Below are positions 1 to 5,404 of a stretch of DNA of 6,197 nucleotides, piece by piece. Location of the stretch: assembly GCA_945870545.1 (NCBI GenBank), contig CAMBTF010000107.1, positions 1 to 6,197 of the forward strand, in the 5' to 3' direction. The notes beneath the pieces were generated by a model. The model did not search any database and was not told where the DNA came from. It saw only the letters and a list, made by a program, of their open reading frames with translations. Every line of letters begins with the position of its first letter. Positions within the stretch are counted from its first letter, which is position 1. Position numbers and translations under genes: made by a program. The DNA is from Akkermansia muciniphila (GTDB lineage: Bacteria > Verrucomicrobiota > Verrucomicrobiia > Verrucomicrobiales > Akkermansiaceae).

Positions 1-471
1 CCGCTTGTCCTTCCCGACATCCTCATGGGCATGTCACTGCTGCTGCTTTTCATCGCGGCGGGTGTCAGCCTCTCGCTCGCCACAGTCACCATCGCGCACA
101 TCACGTTCTGCCTCAGCTATGTCACACTGGTCGTACTGGCGCGCTTGCAGGATTTCGATCCGAACATCGTCGAGGCCGCCCGCGACCTTGGCGCGACACG
201 TTTCCAAGCGTTCCGGAAAATCACCCTGCCCATCCTTTTTCCCGGCGTCCTGGCAGGCGGGCTGCTCGCCTTCACCCTATCCATCGACGACTACGTGGTC
301 ACCTTTTTCGTCAAAGGCCCCGGCTCCGACACGCTGCCCACGCTGGTCTATTCGATGATCAAAAAAAGCAAGGAACTGCCCGTCATCAACGCTCTCTCGA
401 CCCTCATGCTGCTCTTCACCTTCCTGCTCGTATTCGCTTCCCAACGCCTCACGCGTCCCGTAAACCGATAG
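1..471 (+). CDS. potC: Spermidine/putrescine ABC transporter permease PotC, 3' part
   Basis: This is the C-terminal 156 residues of an inner-membrane permease of a polyamine importer. The reading frame is open at the left edge, so the true start lies outside the window. E. coli PotC is about 264 residues, so roughly 60% is present. The cytoplasmic EAA loop that docks on the ATPase PotA is clear: EAARDLG is encoded at 172-192 and is followed by the I-LP part (KITLPILFPG). Hydrophobic segments flank it on both sides (about 9-26, 28-47, 78-103 and 126-143 of the visible part). The stretch FTLSIDDYVVTFFVKGP closely resembles the PotC-specific FTLSMDDVVVSSFVTGP as I remember it, which favours PotC over PotB. 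The potD start follows 5 nt after the stop, so the two genes are almost certainly cotranscribed. PotI of a putrescine system is a possible alternative. Confidence 0.93.
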   Translation, partial: PLVLPDILMGMSLLLLFIAAGVSLSLATVTIAHITFCLSYVTLVVLARLQDFDPNIVEAARDLGATRFQAFRKITLPILFPGVLAGGLLAFTLSIDDYVVTFFVKGPGSDTLPTLVYSMIKKSKELPVINALSTLMLLFTFLLVFASQRLTRPVNR

Positions 472-476
472 CCATC

Positions 477-1520
477 ATGAAACGCCGCCATTTCATCGCC
501 ACCTCATCCGCCGCGCTCGCCGCCGGTTTCCTGCCCTCCTGCTCGGGAAAATCCGCGAAGCCGAAACTCACCGTTTTCACCTGGGCCGATTACCTCAGCG
601 ATGAAGCGAAAGCCGCTTTCGAGAAAGCCCACGGCTGCGAGGTGGTGATCGACACCTTCGATTCAAACGAAGCGATGATCGCGAAGATCGAGTCCGGCGC
701 CACAGGCTACGATATCCTCGTCCCTTCCTCCTACGCCGTGAAGCAGCTCGAATCGAAAGGCCTGCTCCAACCGCTCAACCACGCGAAGCTCCCGAACCTT
801 GCGAACATCGACAAAACTTACCTCACCCACGCGCTCGATCCGGAGATGAAAATTTCCGCGCCCTACATGATGGCCCCCACCTGCGTCGCCTACCTAAAAT
901 CGAAAGTGCCAGACGCCGAGCCGACCTGGGGCCTATTTTCCCGCGCCGATGTGAAAGGCCGCGCCACCCTGCTCGACGACATGCGCGAAGTCCTCGGAGC
1001 CGCGCTGAAAAACCTCGGCCATTCCCTGAATTCCACCGATTCGGCCCAGCTCGAGGCCGCCGCCGCGCTCGCGATCGAATGGAAAACGAACATCGCGAAG
1101 TTCGAGAACGAACAATACAAATCCGGTATCGCATCCGGCGAGTTCCACCTCGTCCACGGCTACGCCGGCGACCTCATCGCCGTTCAGGCAGAGAACGGCG
1201 ACATCGAGATCGTCATTCCGAAGGAAGGCGCTTCCTTTCCTTGCGATGATCTCTGCATCCCGAAATCCGCGAAAAACGCCGACCTCGCCCACGCTTTCAT
1301 CAACCACCTTTGCGATGCGGAGGTGGCCGCGGAAAATATGGAATGGATCGGCTACCGCGCGCCAAACACCGCCGCCTACAAAAGTCTCACCGAGGATTTC
1401 CGTGGCAGCCCCATCCTTTTCCCGCCCGACGAAGTTTTCTCGAAATGCGAACCCATCGGATACCTCGGCGACAAGCTGCCACTATGGACGGCGGCATGGG
1501 AGAAGGTAAAGAACGCGTAG
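477..1520 (+). CDS. potD: Spermidine/putrescine-binding lipoprotein PotD
   Basis: This 347-residue extracytoplasmic solute-binding protein captures polyamine and delivers it to the PotABC importer. The N-terminus is a lipoprotein signal: basic MKRR, a hydrophobic stretch, then LPSC with the lipidation cysteine at 22. The RRHF pair also resembles a Tat motif, so Tat export is possible. The mature protein matches PotD along its length: TWADYL near 35-40, SNEAM near 63-67, VPSSY at 82-86, LLDDMREV at 165-172, IPKEG at 247-251 and IGY at 291-293. Compared with E. coli PotD residues recalled from memory, D168, E171, D257 and Y293 are conserved at the same numbers. The aromatic residues W229 and W255 are Tyr and Pro here, so the ligand preference may differ. 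The start is the ATG 5 nt after the potC stop; no Shine-Dalgarno is visible, which suggests translational coupling. No terminator is evident in the 44-65 nt before dinD. Confidence 0.93.
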   Translation: MKRRHFIATSSAALAAGFLPSCSGKSAKPKLTVFTWADYLSDEAKAAFEKAHGCEVVIDTFDSNEAMIAKIESGATGYDILVPSSYAVKQLESKGLLQPLNHAKLPNLANIDKTYLTHALDPEMKISAPYMMAPTCVAYLKSKVPDAEPTWGLFSRADVKGRATLLDDMREVLGAALKNLGHSLNSTDSAQLEAAAALAIEWKTNIAKFENEQYKSGIASGEFHLVHGYAGDLIAVQAENGDIEIVIPKEGASFPCDDLCIPKSAKNADLAHAFINHLCDAEVAAENMEWIGYRAPNTAAYKSLTEDFRGSPILFPPDEVFSKCEPIGYLGDKLPLWTAAWEKVKNA

Positions 1521-1547
1521 GGAAACGGGGAGTGGATCATTACGTCC

Positions 1548-1575
1548 TTGATTAAAATGTTCACATGAACATAAT
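1548..1575 (+). promoter_or_regulatory. Predicted sigma-70-type promoter of dinD
   Basis: TTGATT at 1548-1553 (4 of 6 to TTGACA) and CATAAT at 1570-1575 (5 of 6 to TATAAT) are separated by 16 nt. The LexA-type palindrome fills most of the spacer and covers the first two bases of the -10, a typical place for a repressor. Transcription would start near 1582, just before the ATG at 1586, giving a nearly leaderless message. A second candidate -10, TAAAAT at 1553-1558, has no good -35 upstream. This is pattern matching only. Confidence 0.45.
1558..1571. promoter_or_regulatory. LexA-type operator (SOS box) of dinD
   Basis: The 14 bases TGTTCACATGAACA form a perfect inverted repeat. One more base pair on each side (1557 and 1572) makes it a 16-bp palindrome with 7-bp arms. 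It fits exactly the motif TGTTC-N4-GAACA reported, as I recall, for LexA of Verrucomicrobia and tested at the Verrucomicrobium spinosum recA promoter. It does not fit the E. coli box (CTGT-N8-ACAG). It lies directly upstream of dinD, which is an SOS gene in E. coli, and inside the predicted promoter. Sequence and context agree, but binding is inferred. Confidence 0.82.
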
Positions 1576-1585
1576 CGACTCCGCC

Positions 1586-2401
1586 ATGAGTCACGAGATC
1601 ACGCCCTTCGAGTCCATCCGCCGCACGAATCCTGCTGGCAACGAATTCTGGTCCAGCCGGGACTTCGCCAAAGTCCTTGGCTACGCGGATTACCGGAATT
1701 TCCAATCCGTCATCGAATCCGCCCGGACCGCCTGTTTGAACAGCGGGCAGCGTGTAGATGACCATTTCGTTGACGTCACCGAAATGGTCGAGATCGGCAG
1801 CGGAGCGCAGCGCAAGCTGAAGACCGTGATGATGTCGCGCTACGCCTGTTACCTCGTCATTCAGAATGCCGATCCCTCCAAGGAAATCGTCGCGAAGGGG
1901 CAGACCTACTTCGCCATTCAGACGCGTCGGCAGGAACTGGGCGATGAGGAGTTGGAGGAACAGCGCCGCCTCGCCATCCGCGCCGATCTCCGCACCCACA
2001 ACACACAGCTTGCCGATGCGGCGAAAGGGGCGGGTGTCATCGATTCCCGCGATTACGCCATTTTCCAGAACCACGGCTACATGGGGCTCTACGGGGGATT
2101 GGGGGCGCAGGACATCCACCGCCGCAAGGGGCTGAAAAAGGGCGAGCAAATCCTCGACCACATGGGCAGCACCGAACTTGCCGCCAATCTCTTCCGAGCC
2201 ACCCAAGCGGAGGACAAACTGCGCCGCGAGAAAATCACCGGCAAGGACAAGGCGAACAAAGCCCACAACGAAGTCGGAGCCAAAGTCCGCCAGACCATCA
2301 AGGAACTCGGCGGGACCATGCCCGAGGAGCTGCCCCCGGCGGAAAGCATCACGAAGCTGGAATCCAAGGCCCGCAAAGCCTTGAAGAGGCCGGATGACTG
2401 A
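1586..2401 (+). CDS. dinD: DNA damage-inducible protein D (DinD)
   Basis: This 271-residue protein is homologous along its whole length to E. coli DinD, an SOS-induced protein reported to act on RecA filaments after strand pairing. The N-terminal part resembles Bro-N/antirepressor domains (W22, then DFAKVLGYADYRNF at 26-39). Next comes a signature block, SRYACYLVIQNADPSKEIVAKG at 84-105 with QTYFAIQTRRQEL at 106-118. The C-terminal blocks IFQNHGYMGLYGGL (159-172), ILDHMGSTELAANLFRATQ (189-207) and KVRQTIKELGGTMPEELP (233-250) are near identical to my memory of the E. coli protein. An in-frame ATG at 1565 would add seven residues, but it lies inside the operator palindrome. The ATG at 1586 gives an N-terminus (MSHEITPFESI) that aligns with E. 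coli MNEHHQPFEEI without gaps. No Shine-Dalgarno precedes either start. DinD is patchily distributed among bacteria, so acquisition by transfer is possible. Regulation by LexA is predicted. Confidence 0.93.
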   Translation: MSHEITPFESIRRTNPAGNEFWSSRDFAKVLGYADYRNFQSVIESARTACLNSGQRVDDHFVDVTEMVEIGSGAQRKLKTVMMSRYACYLVIQNADPSKEIVAKGQTYFAIQTRRQELGDEELEEQRRLAIRADLRTHNTQLADAAKGAGVIDSRDYAIFQNHGYMGLYGGLGAQDIHRRKGLKKGEQILDHMGSTELAANLFRATQAEDKLRREKITGKDKANKAHNEVGAKVRQTIKELGGTMPEELPPAESITKLESKARKALKRPDD

Positions 2402-2487
2402 ACTGATGACCGGCCGAACGGCAATATCCTCTTCATCACACGACATCCGCCGCTTGCGGACATGGCAAATCTCGGTAGTTTCGCGGC

Positions 2488-3483
2488 ATGTCAGAAACCA
2501 CCTCACCCACCGGGCGCGAAGAGGCGCTGTATTCGATCTGTTTGCTGGCCGCGTTTGCGGACGGGGGAAAGGCGGACGCCGAGCGCGAGGAACTCAAACA
2601 AATCGGCGAGTCCTTGCTGCCGCCGGAGTTCAACGCCGCCGGAATCTATCAGAAAGTCCTGCTGCGCCGGACCACGGTCGCGCTGGAAGCGGCGAAGCTC
2701 GATGCGCCCGAGTGGCGGCACCTGGCCTACGAGATGGCGGTGAAAGTCTGTGAAGCGGATGGCGTGACCAGCCCTGCGGAAAAGGAATTTCTGGGAAGCC
2801 TGGGCGGCGAACTCGGGATCGCCCAAGCCGAGGCGGCGGAAATGGTCACCGCCGGTGATGAGGTGGCCGGAGCGGGCATCGACGAGGTTGCGCCCGCCAT
2901 GCTGCCTGCGCTCCCGCCGGCCCTGCCCGCCGCCGTGGATCAAAAATCCGAGGTCGATTCCGTGATCCTCAAGTATTCGATTTTGAACGGCGCGCTGGAA
3001 CTTTTGCCCGAGACCCTTTCCACCATGGCGATCATCCCGCTGCAGATGAAGCTGGTGAACTCCGTCGGCAAGCATCACGGCGTTTCCCTCGACAAGATGC
3101 AGCTGCTCGAGTTTCTCGGCGCGGCGGGTCTCGGCGCGACCTCGCAGGTCGTGGAGGGTTTTGCGCGGAAAATGATCGGCGGCTTCGCGGGCAAGCTCGG
3201 CAAGCAGTTCCTCGGAAAGACGGCGGGCGGCTTCGCGAAAAAGGGAATCGATCAGATCACCAGCTCGGCGTTTTCCTTCGCGAGCACATGGGCGATCGGA
3301 CAACTTGCGCAGCGCTACTACGCGAACGGCAGGAGCTGGTCGGGGATCGATGCAAAGACCACTTTCCAAAACCTGCGCCACGAAGCGGAGCCGCTGCACC
3401 AGAAACTCCTACCCCAGATCCAACAACAGGCCTCGACCTTGGATTACGGCAAAGTGATGGCCATGCTCAGGGGACAACCATAA
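2488..3483 (+). CDS. Uncharacterised protein with TerB-like N-terminus and DUF697/YcjF-like C-terminus
   Basis: This 331-residue protein has no assigned function. Residues 10-122 look like a helical TerB (tellurite-resistance type) domain, with two acidic ADG motifs each followed by a Glu: FADGGKADAEREE (23-35) and CEADGVTSPAEKE (88-100). In TerB such acidic residues bind metal. A linker rich in Ala and Pro follows (about 134-150). Residues 156-282 resemble DUF697 (the C-terminal part of YcjF/UPF0283 and of some GTPase-associated proteins): LPETLSTMAIIPLQMKLV, then GVSLDKMQLLEFLG, then a Gly-rich amphipathic run with repeated GGFAGK/GGFAKK units (231-252). This region could associate with membrane. 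No signal peptide is visible. The gene starts 86 nt after dinD on the same strand, without a clear terminator or Shine-Dalgarno between them; a small inverted repeat (TCCGC/GCGGA, 2446-2460) lies in the gap. It may be read from the dinD promoter. Domain names are from pattern recognition. Confidence 0.72.
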   Translation: MSETTSPTGREEALYSICLLAAFADGGKADAEREELKQIGESLLPPEFNAAGIYQKVLLRRTTVALEAAKLDAPEWRHLAYEMAVKVCEADGVTSPAEKEFLGSLGGELGIAQAEAAEMVTAGDEVAGAGIDEVAPAMLPALPPALPAAVDQKSEVDSVILKYSILNGALELLPETLSTMAIIPLQMKLVNSVGKHHGVSLDKMQLLEFLGAAGLGATSQVVEGFARKMIGGFAGKLGKQFLGKTAGGFAKKGIDQITSSAFSFASTWAIGQLAQRYYANGRSWSGIDAKTTFQNLRHEAEPLHQKLLPQIQQQASTLDYGKVMAMLRGQP

Positions 3484-3489
3484 ATGGTT

Positions 3490-3525
3490 TTGGTTATTGG
3501 CGGAGTGATTCACCCAATGATCCAA
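3490..3525 (+). terminator. Imperfect hairpin after the TerB-DUF697 gene, possible terminator
   Basis: TTGGTTATTGG at 3490-3500 pairs with CCAATGATCCAA at 3514-3525: 11 pairs including one G-T, with a single bulged T at 3521. The loop contains a further small GTGA/TCAC pairing. It begins 7 nt after the stop at 3483 and is followed by the AT-rich palindrome AATTTCAAATT (3524-3534) and a T/C-rich run. The stem has few GC pairs and there is no clean T tract, so intrinsic termination is uncertain. Its place between convergent genes supports the idea. Confidence 0.35.
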
Positions 3526-3547
3526 TTTCAAATTCCCCAATCTCTTT

Positions 3548-3578
3548 TCTTGTGTCTTGTGTCTCCAAGTCTTGTGTC
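3548..3578. repeat. Three copies of TCTTGTGTC in the convergent gap
   Basis: TCTTGTGTC occurs at 3548-3556, 3555-3563 (overlapping the first by two bases) and 3570-3578. The composition is T/C-rich and unlike the GC-rich genes around it. It resembles the degenerate TTGTGTC-type intergenic repeats I remember from other GC-rich genomes, including Planctomycetes and Verrucomicrobia. It may also simply be low-complexity sequence. No open reading frame here looks genuine. Confidence 0.55.
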
Positions 3579-3585
3579 TTTCTCC

Positions 3586-4329
3586 TTATCCCCGCCGCCG
3601 CTCCAGCATGACGAGCATCATGAAGGAGAGGATCAGGTTCAGTTCCTCGCGCGGGGTCATCTCGCCGCACTTGGTGATCTCGAAGCGGCCTTCGAAAAAC
3701 GCCGCCTTTTTCTCAAGCCGCATGGCCGGCTGGCCGTTCATGCGGCTTGCGAGATAGCGCGGGTGGAAAAGGTATCCGCTGGCCATGCCGATGATCGGGA
3801 TCTCGCTGAGAAATCCGTCGATTAACTTCGCTCCGGGGTTTTCCTCCTGGATGGAGAAATCGGGAGCCGCGTCACCGGGGTTGAAAACCTCATAATGCGA
3901 ACGCCAGATCGAGCGCCAGCCCTTGCGTCCTACGGATCCGATCGGCTGCCCGGAGGCATCCGTCGATGAGTAGCGCGCCGACCAATCGATCACCTTATCC
4001 GCCTTGATCTCCGCCAGCCGGGTGGCCTGTGTGTTGTCCGTGAAAATCTCTACGTGCTCACGGAACTTGAACATCTTCTGCTTGGTGTAGAGCATCGTTT
4101 TTCCGGACGCATCGGTAACGCTCGCCTGGCTGGCAAGCGCGAGGATCTTGAAGCTCAGCTGCAGCGGGTATTGGATGCCGGAAATCTGGCGGGCGATGTC
4201 ATCGGCGGCGGGGATGCCGGCGAATTTCTGCGCGGGCGTCTGGTGGGAGTTGTCTTCCATGCTGCGATCAAAGCGGATTACCGCCGGATGCCAAGCGGCC
4301 TTCCAGAAAAAAACGCGAGAGAAGGACAT
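3586..4329 (-). CDS. LURP-one-related / tubby C-terminal-like fold protein, function unknown
   Basis: This 247-residue protein lies on the minus strand, convergent with the TerB-DUF697 gene and divergent from menA. Residues 53-243 show the beta-strand pattern of the LOR/tubby/phospholipid-scramblase superfamily. Paired 'D-x-SG' turns start new strands (VTDASGKTMLYTKQK at 71-85 and SSTDASGQPIGSVGRKG at 121-137), with SHYEVFNP at 144-151 between the halves. A strongly hydrophobic C-terminal helix, EELNLILSFMMLVMLE (228-243), matches the central helix of this barrel. Members bind membrane phosphoinositides or lipids in eukaryotes; bacterial roles are mostly unknown. There is no signal peptide. 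The ATG at 4329 has a weak GAAAG upstream. A second start at 4260 (MEDNSHQ, residue 24) is equally plausible, because the first 23 residues lie outside the fold. The assignment rests on pattern recognition only. Confidence 0.68.
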   Translation of the reverse strand: MSFSRVFFWKAAWHPAVIRFDRSMEDNSHQTPAQKFAGIPAADDIARQISGIQYPLQLSFKILALASQASVTDASGKTMLYTKQKMFKFREHVEIFTDNTQATRLAEIKADKVIDWSARYSSTDASGQPIGSVGRKGWRSIWRSHYEVFNPGDAAPDFSIQEENPGAKLIDGFLSEIPIIGMASGYLFHPRYLASRMNGQPAMRLEKKAAFFEGRFEITKCGEMTPREELNLILSFMMLVMLERRRG

Positions 4330-4418
4330 TGTCTTTCACAAGTCCGGTTTTTGGAGCGAATTTCCCCGGCAGGATTTGGTCGCTTCCCTACGTGGGGACG
4401 ATGAAAGCCGATTGAACG
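4330..4418. promoter_or_regulatory. Gap between divergent genes, presumed to hold two promoters
   Basis: These 89 nt separate the start of the LOR-like gene (minus strand) from the start of menA (plus strand), so both promoters should lie here or inside the first codons. I see no convincing -35/-10 pair on either strand. An imperfect ACGT-centred palindrome (CCCTACGTGGGG, 4386-4397) sits 21 nt before menA, but I cannot link it to a known regulator. Confidence 0.3.
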
Positions 4419-5309
4419 ATGAGATCCCTATTTTTTATCAAAGCGTTGATGTCCGGAGCGAGGCCAAAAACCCTGGCGGCGGGCGTGGTGCCGGTGTGGG
4501 CGGGAGGGGTGCTTGCCTGGGAGCTTTCCGGAGCGTTCGATGCATGGCTTTGGATCTGCACTCTTCTCGGAGCCCTGTGCGTGCAGGTGGCCACCAATTT
4601 TTTTAACGATGCGGTGGACGGAAAAAACGGCGCGGACGGAGCCCTGCGGACGGGGCCCAGGCGGTTGACAGGAACCGGCGAGATGACCTTCGTGCAGGTC
4701 ATGGGGCTGGGCCTTGTGTTTCTGGCGGGAGCGGCATTCTTCGGCGCGTTCCTCGTGATCGAGCGGGGCTGGCCCATGCTGGCGATCGGCCTGCCGTCGC
4801 TGTTCCTCGCCTACGGCTACACCGGCGGGCCGTTTCCGCTGGCCTACCGGGGGCTGGGGGAAATCTTCGTGATCCTTTTTTTCGGCCTGCTGGCGGTCAT
4901 GGGCACGGTGTTCGTCCAGATGGGGGCATGGCCGCGGGAGGCGGTTCTGTTAGGCGGTCAGATCGGCCTGCTCTCCGCGGTGCTGATCTCCGTGAACAAT
5001 TTCCGCGACCGCGAAGGCGACGCGCTGGTCGGGAAACGCACGCTCGCAGTCCGGTTTGGGCCGAAGGTGGCGGCGGCAGTGATCTGGCTGGAAATCAAGG
5101 GCGCGGCGTTTCTCGGCGTCGCCTGGCTGGCGATGGGTTATCCGCTTTTTGGCCTCGCCAGCCTGCCTGTCTTGGTGATCGGCATGCGCATCATCTGGGG
5201 TGTCCTCACCCTCCCGCCCGATGAGCGGATGAACCGTCTGCTCGCCCTCGGCGCGTTGGAACTGGTTCTGTTTGCGATCGTGTTTCAAGCGGTGGCTTTG
5301 CTTTTCTAA
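4419..5309 (+). CDS. menA: 1,4-dihydroxy-2-naphthoate polyprenyltransferase (MenA)
   Basis: This 296-residue integral membrane enzyme of the UbiA superfamily attaches a polyprenyl chain to 1,4-dihydroxy-2-naphthoate, giving demethylmenaquinone in the menaquinone pathway. The first Asp-rich, magnesium-binding motif is N60 to D73 (NFFNDAVDGKNGAD), the second is NNFRDREGD with D197 and D201, followed by GKRTLAVRFG. The N-terminal ARPKTLAAGVVPV (14-26) and the block YTGGPFPLAYRGLGE with a VQMG ending near 169 are typical of MenA rather than UbiA or heme O synthase. About eight or nine hydrophobic helices are visible, and the length fits the family. The start at 4419 has no Shine-Dalgarno. An in-frame ATG at 4449 (MSGARPKTL) is possible but would remove only ten residues. 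No other men genes are in the window. rnhC follows after about 95 nt and may be cotranscribed. Confidence 0.92.
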   Translation: MRSLFFIKALMSGARPKTLAAGVVPVWAGGVLAWELSGAFDAWLWICTLLGALCVQVATNFFNDAVDGKNGADGALRTGPRRLTGTGEMTFVQVMGLGLVFLAGAAFFGAFLVIERGWPMLAIGLPSLFLAYGYTGGPFPLAYRGLGEIFVILFFGLLAVMGTVFVQMGAWPREAVLLGGQIGLLSAVLISVNNFRDREGDALVGKRTLAVRFGPKVAAAVIWLEIKGAAFLGVAWLAMGYPLFGLASLPVLVIGMRIIWGVLTLPPDERMNRLLALGALELVLFAIVFQAVALLF

Positions 5310-5404
5310 GCAAGCGGCTGGCGAGGGATGGGATTCATCTTTTCCCGGATGTATGCCCGCGAATGACTCGCCTCGCGCGAAAGAACCACGTAAAAACCTG
5401 CCAG

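Noticed and set aside
2446..2460. Inverted repeat TCCGC-CGCTT-GCGGA between dinD and the TerB-DUF697 gene, considered as a dinD terminator.
   Set aside because: Only 5 bp and no T-run follows; short GC stems like this are common in this composition.
1376..2506. A 376-codon open frame on the minus strand across the end of potD and all of dinD.
   Set aside because: It is antisense to two clearly conserved genes, its translation shows no recognisable domain, and such frames arise from GC-rich codon bias.
2503..3399. A 298-codon open frame on the minus strand opposite the TerB-DUF697 gene.
   Set aside because: The product is rich in Arg, His and Gln in the manner of antisense shadows. The plus-strand frame has a coherent domain pattern.
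4386..4397. ACGT-centred imperfect palindrome before menA, considered as an operator.
   Set aside because: Short, with two mismatched positions, and no known regulator motif fits.
5358..5376. CGCGA/TCGCG inverted repeat in the menA-rnhC gap, considered as a terminator.
   Set aside because: A 5-bp stem with a 9-10 nt loop and no T-run. Nothing else in the gap supports termination.
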